A stretch of DNA of 11,767 bases from an uncultured Oscillospiraceae bacterium (GTDB taxonomy: Bacteria; Bacillota; Clostridia; Oscillospirales; Ruminococcaceae): positions 1-11,767 of the forward strand of contig USLH01000071.1 of assembly GCA_900555435.1 (NCBI GenBank). Direction: 5' to 3'. The position numbers were made by a program, and so were the translations under genes. Of the stretch, positions 1 to 6,198 are shown one piece after another. The notes beneath the pieces were generated by a model. It was not told the DNA's origin. It did not search any database and worked only from the letters and a program-made list of their open reading frames with translations. Position 1 is the first letter of the stretch. The number at the start of each line of letters is the position of its first letter.

Positions 1-538
1 CCTTCAGCGTTTCACCAGTAGAGGGTGTGGAAGACGGGGTGCCGGAAGGGGTCGAAGAGGGTTGAGAAGAGGACGATGGGGTAGACGAAGGGAGCTGAGA
101 AGGGATACCGGAGGAAGGGGAGGACGAGGGCGCAGACGAAGACTCCGAAGTGGTGAAGGAGCTCTCCGAAGGGGGAGGAGTAGAGGGGGTGCTGCTGGGA
201 GAAGAAATCGGGTGGGAAGAGCTGCCCGAAGAGGACGAAGCGGAGGAGGCACTCCCGGAAGAAGCATGGGAGCTTTCCGGAGTGTTCCTGCTGCTCTCCG
301 GGATGGGGAGCTCTTCCGAAGAGGCGTCGGAAGGATCCGACGTGTCCTCAGAGGAATCCATGGAGGGGAGCAGGTCAAAGTCCAGAGGAGATTCCCCGAT
401 ATCCGGGCGGGAAGGCCCGGAGGAGACGGCCTCCACCTCATTTGCGGCGGCAATGGCGCCGGTGGAAAAAACGGCGGACACCGTTAAGCCGGAGGCGGCT
501 AAAATTGCCGCCAGAACCAGAAGATACGTTTTGCGCAT
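1..538 (-). CDS. Secreted Ser/Pro/Thr-rich protein, N-terminal part (C-terminus outside window)
   Basis: Partial gene: 179 codons are visible and the frame is open to the left edge. It starts at ATG 538-536, with a GGAAG/AAGG Shine-Dalgarno 12 nt or less downstream of the previous stop. The N-terminus is a good Sec signal peptide: Arg-Lys at residues 2-3, a hydrophobic core at about 5-24, and small residues ending in AIAAA near residue 30-32, a plausible signal peptidase I site. About 35 residues of mixed acidic sequence follow. From about residue 60 to the end the chain is dominated by Ser, Pro and Thr with scattered Glu, typical of a disordered, possibly glycosylated wall-spanning linker. 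It ends in TGETLK, which could be the entrance to a folded domain that is not visible. SpoIID-like exported proteins sometimes have this layout, but nothing here proves that. It is the last visible gene of the leftward operon. Function unknown. Confidence 0.75.
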   Translation of the reverse strand, partial: MRKTYLLVLAAILAASGLTVSAVFSTGAIAAANEVEAVSSGPSRPDIGESPLDFDLLPSMDSSEDTSDPSDASSEELPIPESSRNTPESSHASSGSASSASSSSGSSSHPISSPSSTPSTPPPSESSFTTSESSSAPSSSPSSGIPSQLPSSTPSSSSQPSSTPSGTPSSTPSTGETLK

Positions 539-550
539 AGCCTTGCTTCC

Positions 551-1126
551 TTATTCGCCGTCTTCGGTGGAGATAGAAGGGGCATCCATGGGGCTGTCCC
601 CGCCTTCCGGAGAAGAGGGCTCGCCGGGAGTGGGCTCTTCCGGCGAGGAGTCAGATTCCGGAGCGGAAGAGGATTCAGAGGGAGCATCCGTAGAAGAAGG
701 ATTCGGTTCAGAAGATTCCACCGGGGCAGAGCTTTCTTCGGGAATAGGAGGCTCCACAGAGGATTCGGAGGAAGGCTCGGAGGAGGCCGCCGGGGCGGAA
801 GATTCCGGAGTGGAGGAGCTGGGGGTGGAGCTGGGCTTGGAGGGGACCGGCTCGGTCTCCACATAGAAGCTGGAAAAGTTCTCCCAGTCGCCGAAAGCGC
901 CGCTTCCGTTTAAAAAGTCGTCAAAATCGTCCTTGGAGGGCTCGTGGGATTCCTCGGAGGAAGAGGCGTCCGGGTCGGGGGAAGAGGGGGAGAAGCCCTT
1001 AGAGGTAGTGGACACGTTTTCAAAAGAAGCGCCGATCAGCAGGGTCAGGCCGCAGAGAGCAAGAATCAGCGCCAGAAGCTGGAGCCAGATGTTCTTGAGG
1101 ACGGCGTTGCAGATTTTTTTGAACAT
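551..1126 (-). CDS. Membrane-anchored Ser/Pro/Glu-rich protein of unknown function
   Basis: 191 residues. The start is ATG 1126-1124 (MFKKICNAVL), because an AAAGGAAG ribosome binding site lies just upstream. The longer open frame to 1237 would run back inside the sortase gene and lacks such a site. One hydrophobic segment at about residues 14-32 (IWLQLLALILALCGLTLLIG) follows a Lys-containing N-terminus, so it is probably a signal anchor or uncleaved signal with the rest outside. Residues 66-92 form a short acidic and aromatic patch (DDFDDFLNGSGAFGDWENF), the only stretch that might fold or bind. Residues 93-191 are almost entirely Ser, Pro, Glu, Ala and Thr, ending in TEDGE. No LPXTG-like sorting motif or recognised domain is visible. 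It lies 16 nt after the sortase-fusion stop and 12 nt before the next secreted Ser/Pro-rich gene, so it may work with them at the cell surface. That is inference from position. Confidence 0.78.
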   Translation of the reverse strand: MFKKICNAVLKNIWLQLLALILALCGLTLLIGASFENVSTTSKGFSPSSPDPDASSSEESHEPSKDDFDDFLNGSGAFGDWENFSSFYVETEPVPSKPSSTPSSSTPESSAPAASSEPSSESSVEPPIPEESSAPVESSEPNPSSTDAPSESSSAPESDSSPEEPTPGEPSSPEGGDSPMDAPSISTEDGE

Positions 1127-1142
1127 AGAGGTTCTTCCTTTC

Positions 1143-2555
1143 TCAATAGCGGCTGGGTCTGATGCGGTTTTCGTTGACGACGGCGTTTTCCACGTCCACC
1201 TCCGCACTCTCGCCGGGGCGGACCTTCCGGGCAACAATGCAGACCTTGGTGTTATACCGGTCGTTGGCGCAGGTCTGGATGGTCAGGAACTGGTCGGAGG
1301 TGTTAACATCCACGGTGGTCAGGAAAAAGCTGCGGGCGGTGATCTCGTCGATGTACCACTGGATCCGCTCTTCGTTTTTGGTGCGGACAAAATTGAAGTA
1401 GTTGAAGACCTCACCGATGCTGGAATCCGTGGTGGCTTCAAAGCAGGAGATCACCTTCCACTGGCTTTCTTCGCAGACGGTGTCAAAGGTGATGATCGGG
1501 GTGGTCTTATAAAACTCCAGATCCCGGTACTCCAAAAGGCTGTGGAACATGGCGCCAGAGTTCCAGTTGTGGCCGTAGATCAGAGTATTGGTGTTGAGCT
1601 CCGGGGTGATTTCGTTGCGGAAGTCCATGAAGGGGGTGCCTAATGTATCGTAGTCCCCTTCAAAGGAGTGGTCTAAGTAAAAATCGTTGTCCTCACACTG
1701 GACGATGGGGAAGTTGATGTTGGTGTTGGGAATGGTGAGCCAGCCCACCAGATCCGGGTTGATGGCGTAGGCGGCGGCAAATTTTGAAAGATAGCCGTCG
1801 GGGAGGCTGCTGACCTGCTCCTCAGTCGGGGGAGTTTCCAGCGCTTCCACTGCCCGTTCGATGACCTGATTGGAGCGGATCTCGGTGACGGTGTCTTCCG
1901 AAAGCTGGATGCCTGCCCAGACTCCGGCGGCGATGGAGGCTAAAAGCAGCAGCTTTATTGCTACGTCCCCGAATTTATCCCCGGGCCACGGGAGGAAGAA
2001 CTGCAAAAGCCGCAGGGGGAGGGGGATGTTGCACAGACGCCGGTAGGGGCGGATGGGGCCGAAGGCGGAAAGGCAGGACACGTCCTCTGTGAGAAAGCCG
2101 CTTAAGAGGTTTAACGCCTTATCCACGGCCTGCTGGCGCTGGCGGGCGGGATCCTCGTCGGCGGAGAAGGGGGTGGATTCGACGGAGATCCACGTCCGGG
2201 CGCCTTTGTTCACGCTAACGGCGGTGTAGATGGGGCCGCCTGCGGAGCCGGTGGCGGCGATGCCTGCGGCGGCTTTATCCCGGCGGCGGATGCCCTCCGC
2301 CATGGCGATGGCGGCTTCCTTGGAATGGACGCCGTATTTGCGGCAGACGGCGTTGGAAACGCCTGCCAGACGGTTCATGCCGTCGTTGTCCAGAACGATC
2401 ACGCCGCAGCGGAAGACTTCGGAAGCCCCCTCCTCAGCGGAGAGAGCCTGCGAAAGCATTCCGTTGGTGGCGGCTTCCGCGGCCGCCACCCGGAGCTTTT
2501 TCTGCTTCAGGGCATCGATCAGGCGGGAAGCCGGAGTTTGCAGGTTTTCTTCCAT
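1143..2555 (-). CDS. CinA C-terminal-like domain fused to membrane-anchored class B sortase
   Basis: 470 residues in one uninterrupted frame. It starts at ATG 2555-2553 behind an AAAGGAGG site with 6-nt spacing. Residues 1-152 resemble the CinA C-terminal (PncC, nicotinamide-nucleotide amidase) domain: GASEVFRCGVIV at 43-54, GVHSKEAAIAMAEGIRRR at 75-92, ATGSAGG at 101-107. The family motif AESCTGG reads AEAATNG (26-32), and the usual Lys of the next motif is Met60. The family is known as a Ser/Lys hydrolase, so amidase activity is probably lost. Residues about 199-217 form a membrane helix preceded by LPWPGDKFGD, as in clostridial class B sortases. Residues about 255-445 are the sortase: catalytic His329 (LIYGHNWNSG) and Cys429 (LTIQTCAND). 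The place of the catalytic Arg appears to be Lys437, with Arg433 nearby. The expected topology is CinA part in the cytosol and sortase outside. The sortase substrate is not evident; no sorting motif is seen in the neighbours. Confidence 0.85.
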   Translation of the reverse strand: MEENLQTPASRLIDALKQKKLRVAAAEAATNGMLSQALSAEEGASEVFRCGVIVLDNDGMNRLAGVSNAVCRKYGVHSKEAAIAMAEGIRRRDKAAAGIAATGSAGGPIYTAVSVNKGARTWISVESTPFSADEDPARQRQQAVDKALNLLSGFLTEDVSCLSAFGPIRPYRRLCNIPLPLRLLQFFLPWPGDKFGDVAIKLLLLASIAAGVWAGIQLSEDTVTEIRSNQVIERAVEALETPPTEEQVSSLPDGYLSKFAAAYAINPDLVGWLTIPNTNINFPIVQCEDNDFYLDHSFEGDYDTLGTPFMDFRNEITPELNTNTLIYGHNWNSGAMFHSLLEYRDLEFYKTTPIITFDTVCEESQWKVISCFEATTDSSIGEVFNYFNFVRTKNEERIQWYIDEITARSFFLTTVDVNTSDQFLTIQTCANDRYNTKVCIVARKVRPGESAEVDVENAVVNENRIRPSRY

Positions 2556-2570
2556 AGTGCGCCTCCTTTT

Positions 2571-3251
2571 TTAGTGGAGAAACAGGGAAAACAAAACGGT
2601 CATCAGCCCGCAGACGCCGATGGCGATGCTGCTCATGGCGCCTTCCGCTTCGCCAAGCTCCAACGCCTTGGAGGTGCCTACCGCATGGCTGCAGGCGCCG
2701 ATGGCGAGACCGGCGGCGACGGGATCCTTGATCCGGAAGAGCTTGATGAAGAGGGGAGCCAGGATCGCCCCTAAGATGCCGGTGAAGACCACGGCCGCCA
2801 CCGTGATGGAGACGATGCCGCCCAGCTGTTCGGAAACGCCCATGGCGATGGGGGTGGTGACGGATTTGGGAAGGAGGGAAACGGTCACCTTCTCATCCAG
2901 CTTAAAAAGCCGGCAGAGGAGCCAGACGCTTCCCATGGAGGCGGCGGAGCCTGCGGCAGAGCCGGCTAAGATGGGGAAGAGGTTCTTTTTCAGAAGATCG
3001 ATCTGGCTGTAGATAGACATGGCAAGACAGGCGGTTGCGGGGGCTAAAAACATATTAATGAAGCTGCCGCCGGCCTGATAGGCTTCCAGAGGGATGCCGG
3101 TAAGCTTTAAAAAGGCGATGACTAAAAGGATGGCGATGAGCAGTGGGTTGGCGATGGGAGTGCGGAGCTTTTTATTGACCCACACGCCGAAGGCATAGGT
3201 AAGGATGCTTAAAGCCACACCGAAAAGAGGGGAGGAGAACCACTCAAGCAC
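2571..3251 (-). CDS. lrgB: LrgB/CidB-family membrane protein
   Basis: 226 residues from the preferred GTG start at 3251-3249 (MLEWFSSPLFG). LrgB proteins are polytopic membrane partners of the holin-like LrgA. The family is linked to murein hydrolase control and programmed lysis, and in Bacillus-type relatives to pyruvate transport. Family hallmarks are visible: an N-terminal SSPLFGVALSILTYAFG, PKSVTTPIAMGVSEQLGG in the middle, and VAAGLAIGACSHAVGTSKALE near the C-terminus. Several hydrophobic segments span almost the whole length. An upstream in-frame GTG at 3260 would sit directly on the GGGAGG ribosome binding site, whereas the GTG at 3251 is spaced 8 nt from it and gives the usual family N-terminus. 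The gene overlaps the end of lrgA by 8 nt, which suggests translational coupling. Length is normal for the family. The exact physiological substrate in this organism cannot be read from sequence. Confidence 0.93.
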   Translation of the reverse strand: MLEWFSSPLFGVALSILTYAFGVWVNKKLRTPIANPLLIAILLVIAFLKLTGIPLEAYQAGGSFINMFLAPATACLAMSIYSQIDLLKKNLFPILAGSAAGSAASMGSVWLLCRLFKLDEKVTVSLLPKSVTTPIAMGVSEQLGGIVSITVAAVVFTGILGAILAPLFIKLFRIKDPVAAGLAIGACSHAVGTSKALELGEAEGAMSSIAIGVCGLMTVLFSLFLH

Positions 3252-3627
3252 GGGGGGCACCTCCCTTTTTCGCTTTGGAGGCGATCCGCTTCTGGAGCCA
3301 CATGGCGCCTTTTACGGTGTAGGCCGTGACGGCGAAGGTGAGAAAGGTGCTTAAGATGCAGATCGCCAGGAAGGGGAGGAGGTTCTCCCAGAGGATGCCG
3401 AAGACCTCCATCAGGGCAACACCGGCGGGAATGAAGAAGAACGCCATGTTCTGCAGGAGAAAGTCGGATTTTTCCCGGATGTGATGGGGCTTTAAAAGGC
3501 CGGTCAGAAGAAGGATGAGAAGTAAGATCATGCTGATGACGCTGCCGGGGAGGGGGAGGAGCTTTGCAAGCCCTTCGCCGACCCAGCAGATGCCGAAAAC
3601 GGCAGCAATCTGAAGAAGGATTTTCAT
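3244..3627 (-). CDS. lrgA: LrgA/CidA-family holin-like protein
   Basis: 127 residues from ATG 3627-3625. It is a small membrane protein with about four hydrophobic segments: residues about 4-20, 28-46, 60-78 and 84-106. The pattern fits LrgA/CidA: GEGLAKLLPLPGSVISMILLLILL near the start and FFFIPAGVALMEVFGIL in the second half, then a basic C-terminal tail (KRIASKAKKGG). The family forms holin-like oligomers that act with LrgB and influence cell lysis or small-acid transport. It lies 30 nt after the thiI stop, with AAGGA as the likely ribosome binding site at a rather long distance, and it overlaps lrgB. No LytSR-type regulator genes are present nearby, so the usual two-component control of lrgAB is not evident here. 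The pair seems instead to be read from the upstream sulfur-relay genes. Confidence 0.92.
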   Translation of the reverse strand: MKILLQIAAVFGICWVGEGLAKLLPLPGSVISMILLLILLLTGLLKPHHIREKSDFLLQNMAFFFIPAGVALMEVFGILWENLLPFLAICILSTFLTFAVTAYTVKGAMWLQKRIASKAKKGGAPRA

Positions 3628-3657
3628 GGGTAGGTCACGTTCCTTAGGGTGGGAGAT

Positions 3658-4830
3658 TTAATAGATGGTCTTTACGGTGATGCCGTCCACCGCCCGGCGG
3701 ATCAGGGGCTCAAAGTCGAAGCGGGCTTCCGCTTTTTCGATGAAGGACAGCTTCGGCTTCGTCCGGGGGTGCTTGGGGGTGAAGACGGTGCAGCAATCCT
3801 CGTAGGGGAGGATGGAGGTCTCGTAGGTGTCGATCTGGTAGGCAATTTTGATGATCTCGGTCTTGTCCATGCCGATGAGGGGACGGAGGACTACCAGATC
3901 GGTGGAATTGTCGGTGCAGTAGAGGGCGTCCAGGGTCTGGCTTGCCACCTGTGCTAAGCTCTCGCCGGTGACCAGGGCACGGATGTCTTCCTTTTGGGCA
4001 GCTTCGGTGGCGACCCGCATCATCATCCGGCGCATGATGACGGTGAACAGCTCCTCGGGGCAGTGCTCCCGGATGGCCTCCTGCAGCTCGGTGAAGGGGA
4101 CGCAGTAGAAGCGGATGGAGCCGGTGTAGGGGGTCAGCTTCTCGCAGAGGGCTTCCACCTTCTGGAGGGCACGCTCGCTGGTGTAGGGAGGAGATTGAAA
4201 ATGGATGGCGGAGAGGGAAAGCCCCCGCTTTGCCATCATGTAAGCCGCCACGGGGCTGTCAAGTCCTCCGGAAATGAGGATCATGGCCTTTCCGGAGGAG
4301 GAGACGGGCATCCCGCCGGCTCCGGGGACGGATCCGGCGTGGACGTAGGAAGCAAAGTCCCGGATCTCTACGTTGACGACGACGTCGGGGTCGTGGACGT
4401 CCACGGTCAGGTGGGGGAAGGCGTCCAGAAGAGCGCCTCCCACTTCGGCGGAGATCTCGGGGGATTTTAGGGGGAACTGCTTATCAGAGCGGCGGGTCTC
4501 CACCTTGAAGGTCCTGACGGAGGAGAGAATGGGCTCCAGATAAGCGGGGGTGCTTTTGCAGATGGCATCGATGTTCTTTTCCATCACCAGCGCCCGGGAG
4601 ACGGAGGCAAGGCCGAAAATTTTGGAGGCACGGTCCAAGGCTTCGTCAAAGTCGAAGGTCTCCGGATCGGCGGGCTCCAGATAGACGGTGGATTGAGCCT
4701 TCCGAATCCGGAGGTTGCCTAAATCCCGCATCCGCCAGCGGATGTTTTTTAAGAGGATGTCCTCGAAGACATTTTTGTTGAGGCCCTTCAGGGCGATCTC
4801 GCCGTATTTTAAAAGAATGATCTCGTTCAT
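3658..4830 (-). CDS. thiI: tRNA 4-thiouridine synthase ThiI (rhodanese-free type)
   Basis: 390 residues from ATG 4830-4828. ThiI adenylates tRNA uridine-8 and transfers sulfur from a persulfide to make 4-thiouridine; in some bacteria it also supplies sulfur for thiamine thiazole synthesis. The order is typical: an N-terminal ferredoxin-like segment (LLKYGEIALKGLNKN at about 6-20), a THUMP region to about residue 165, then a PP-loop ATPase with SGGLDSP at 187-193 and VTGESLAQVASQTL at about 287-300. LPYEDCC at 341-347 carries the Cys pair, one of which is expected to be catalytic. The protein ends about 40 residues later and lacks the C-terminal rhodanese domain of the E. coli enzyme, as in the Bacillus type that takes sulfur directly from a partner desulfurase. 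The start overlaps the desulfurase stop as ATGA, so the two are translationally coupled. A role mainly in tRNA modification is inferred. Confidence 0.96.
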   Translation of the reverse strand: MNEIILLKYGEIALKGLNKNVFEDILLKNIRWRMRDLGNLRIRKAQSTVYLEPADPETFDFDEALDRASKIFGLASVSRALVMEKNIDAICKSTPAYLEPILSSVRTFKVETRRSDKQFPLKSPEISAEVGGALLDAFPHLTVDVHDPDVVVNVEIRDFASYVHAGSVPGAGGMPVSSSGKAMILISGGLDSPVAAYMMAKRGLSLSAIHFQSPPYTSERALQKVEALCEKLTPYTGSIRFYCVPFTELQEAIREHCPEELFTVIMRRMMMRVATEAAQKEDIRALVTGESLAQVASQTLDALYCTDNSTDLVVLRPLIGMDKTEIIKIAYQIDTYETSILPYEDCCTVFTPKHPRTKPKLSFIEKAEARFDFEPLIRRAVDGITVKTIY

Positions 4831-5987
4831 GGCCGTTCCTTTCCGTTCTTTTCAATAATGGGGCGGAGCTTTGCGATGGCGTCGGACAGGGCCGAAAGCA
4901 ATGCGTCGATTTCCGCTTCGGTGGTGTCTTTGGAGAAGCTGATCCGGATGGCGGAGTCGATCTGCTCCGGGGTCAGGCCGTAGGCGGCAAGGGTGGGGCT
5001 TTTGGCGCCCTTGGAGCAGGCGGAGCCGCTGGAAACGTAGATGCTCCGTTCCTCCAGAAAGTGGAGGAGGATCTCCGAGCGGATGCCCAGGACCGACAGG
5101 TTCAAGATATGGGGCGCACCGTCAAGAGGAGAATTGACCGTGACCCGGGGAAGGGCGGAAACGCCTTCCCGGAGCCTGCGGTTCAGCGCTTCGCAGGTCT
5201 GCGCCCACGCTTTGCCGTCCCGCTGGCAGAGGAGGAGGGCTTCTTTTAAAGCTGCCGCCAGCTCCACCGCCTGGGTGCCGGGACGGAGAGCGCCTTCCTG
5301 TCCGCCGCCGTAGGCAAGGGGGGTCAGGCGGACGCCTTTTTTGACGTAGAGCACGCCGATGCCTTTGGGGGCGTAGAGCTTGTGGCCGCTGAAGGAGAGA
5401 AAGTCCAGATCCAGCCGCTTCAGGTTCAAGGGGTATTTGGCAAAGCCCTGGACGGCGTCCATGTGGATCAGGAGCTTCGGGAATTTCCGTTTCAGGGCGG
5501 GGATCAGGGTCTCATAGGGGAGGACGGTGCCGATCTCGTTGTTGACCATCAGAAAGGAGACGAGGAAGGTGTCCGAATCCACCGCTTCCAGGAAATCCTC
5601 CACGGCGAAATGACCGTCGGGGCGGGGCTTGACCCGCTTTACGGTGTAGCCCAGCTTTTCCAGATGGGAAGCGGCGTTTGCCACAGAGGAATGCTCCACG
5701 GCAGTGGTGATCAAGGTCTTGCCGTTCCGGGGGTAGGCGGCAGCCGCTCCCAGAAGGGAGAGGTTGTTGCTTTCGGTGGCGTTGGAAGTGAAATAGATAG
5801 ATTCCGGCGGGCAGGAAAGAATCTTTGCAACGGTTTTCCTGGCGTCGGTGAGGATGGCTTCCGCTTCCAGTCCTTTGCGGTGAAGGGAGGAGGGGTTGCC
5901 GTAATCGGCGGTCATGGCTTTGAGACAGGCTTCCGCCGCTTCGGGGCAGACCCGGGTGGTGGCGCAGTTGTCCAGATAGATCTCCAA
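4827..5987 (-). CDS. nifS: NifS-like cysteine desulfurase, sulfur donor to ThiI
   Basis: 386 residues from a TTG start at 5987-5985, supported by AAAGGAG 8-9 nt upstream and by the family N-terminus MEIYLDNCATTR. It is a PLP enzyme that removes sulfur from L-cysteine and carries it as a persulfide. Visible hallmarks are EHSS at 98-101 (cofactor-stacking His99), HMDAVQ with Asp177, SFSGHKLYAPKG with the PLP-binding Lys203, and SSGSACSKG with the persulfide Cys324. The short, rigid-looking loop around Cys324 and the overlap with thiI match the Bacillus NifZ-ThiI arrangement, where a dedicated desulfurase feeds ThiI. Length is normal. It is the first gene of the leftward operon, about 53 nt from the predicted transcription start. 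A wider role in Fe-S assembly cannot be excluded, but no scaffold gene is adjacent. Confidence 0.95.
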   Translation of the reverse strand: MEIYLDNCATTRVCPEAAEACLKAMTADYGNPSSLHRKGLEAEAILTDARKTVAKILSCPPESIYFTSNATESNNLSLLGAAAAYPRNGKTLITTAVEHSSVANAASHLEKLGYTVKRVKPRPDGHFAVEDFLEAVDSDTFLVSFLMVNNEIGTVLPYETLIPALKRKFPKLLIHMDAVQGFAKYPLNLKRLDLDFLSFSGHKLYAPKGIGVLYVKKGVRLTPLAYGGGQEGALRPGTQAVELAAALKEALLLCQRDGKAWAQTCEALNRRLREGVSALPRVTVNSPLDGAPHILNLSVLGIRSEILLHFLEERSIYVSSGSACSKGAKSPTLAAYGLTPEQIDSAIRISFSKDTTEAEIDALLSALSDAIAKLRPIIEKNGKERP

Positions 5988-6046
5988 AGAGAGGGCTCCT
6001 TTTGTTTTGATTTTGGGTGCGGCTCGTCCGCAGAGTGATTCAATTT

Positions 6047-6075
6047 ATTATACTACATTCCGTCGGAAATTTCCA
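6047..6075 (-). promoter_or_regulatory. Predicted sigma-A promoter of the nifS-thiI-lrgAB-sortase operon
   Basis: Read on the minus strand, a perfect -10 hexamer TATAAT lies at 6052-6047. It is preceded after 17 nt by TGGAAA at 6075-6070, a weak -35 matching TTGACA at four of six positions. The predicted start near 6040 gives a leader of about 53 nt before the TTG start of the desulfurase gene. The leader is too short for a T-box or known riboswitch. The weak -35 and the dyad over it suggest regulated rather than constitutive use. Confidence 0.6.
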
Positions 6076-6083
6076 GACGGAAT
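6057..6083. promoter_or_regulatory. Interrupted dyad, candidate operator over the -35 of the leftward operon
   Basis: Arms ATTCCGTC (6057-6064) and GACGGAAT (6076-6083) are exact reverse complements. They flank the palindromic core GGAAATTTCC (6065-6074), with one extra A at 6075. The dyad covers the -35 and much of the spacer of the leftward promoter. It lies upstream of both predicted transcription starts, so it would act as DNA, not as RNA structure. The most likely role is a binding site for a dimeric regulator, but the regulator is unknown and no matching consensus is recognised. Confidence 0.45.
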
Positions 6084-6137
6084 GGGCAAAAAGCGGAGAT
6101 TTTTCCTTTGAAAGGGCAGGCTGTCCGGTTTCTGCGG

Positions 6138-6166
6138 TTTACAGCTTTTAAAAGTTGTGGTATACT
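6138..6166 (+). promoter_or_regulatory. Predicted sigma-A promoter of radC
   Basis: TTTACA at 6138-6143 and TATACT at 6161-6166 are separated by exactly 17 nt, each differing from consensus at one position. Transcription should begin near 6173, leaving a leader of about 25 nt before the TTG start. This is the best promoter by eye in the window. Confidence 0.72.
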
Positions 6167-6198
6167 GATAAGGATCTTGAAGGTTTGGGGGGACAGCT

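Noticed and set aside
150..866. Plus-strand open frame of 238 codons rich in Glu, Gly and Ser
   Set aside because: It is antisense to the two Ser/Pro/Glu-rich minus-strand genes, and its composition is the mirror of their Ser and Pro codons. It crosses the start and stop of both genes and has no promoter context.
1127..1237. Extended N-terminus for the membrane Ser/Pro-rich protein starting at 1237
   Set aside because: It would overlap the sortase gene by about 95 nt and put an Arg-rich segment before the membrane helix. The ATG at 1126 has a good ribosome binding site.
2040..2110. Possible frame error joining two separate genes at the CinA-sortase junction
   Set aside because: The frame is continuous through the linker, no internal ribosome binding site plus start is obvious before the membrane segment, and the linker blends into the sortase N-terminal pattern.
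5382..6038. Plus-strand open frame of 218 codons across the desulfurase gene
   Set aside because: Antisense to a well-conserved PLP enzyme; Gly-rich composition and no domain.
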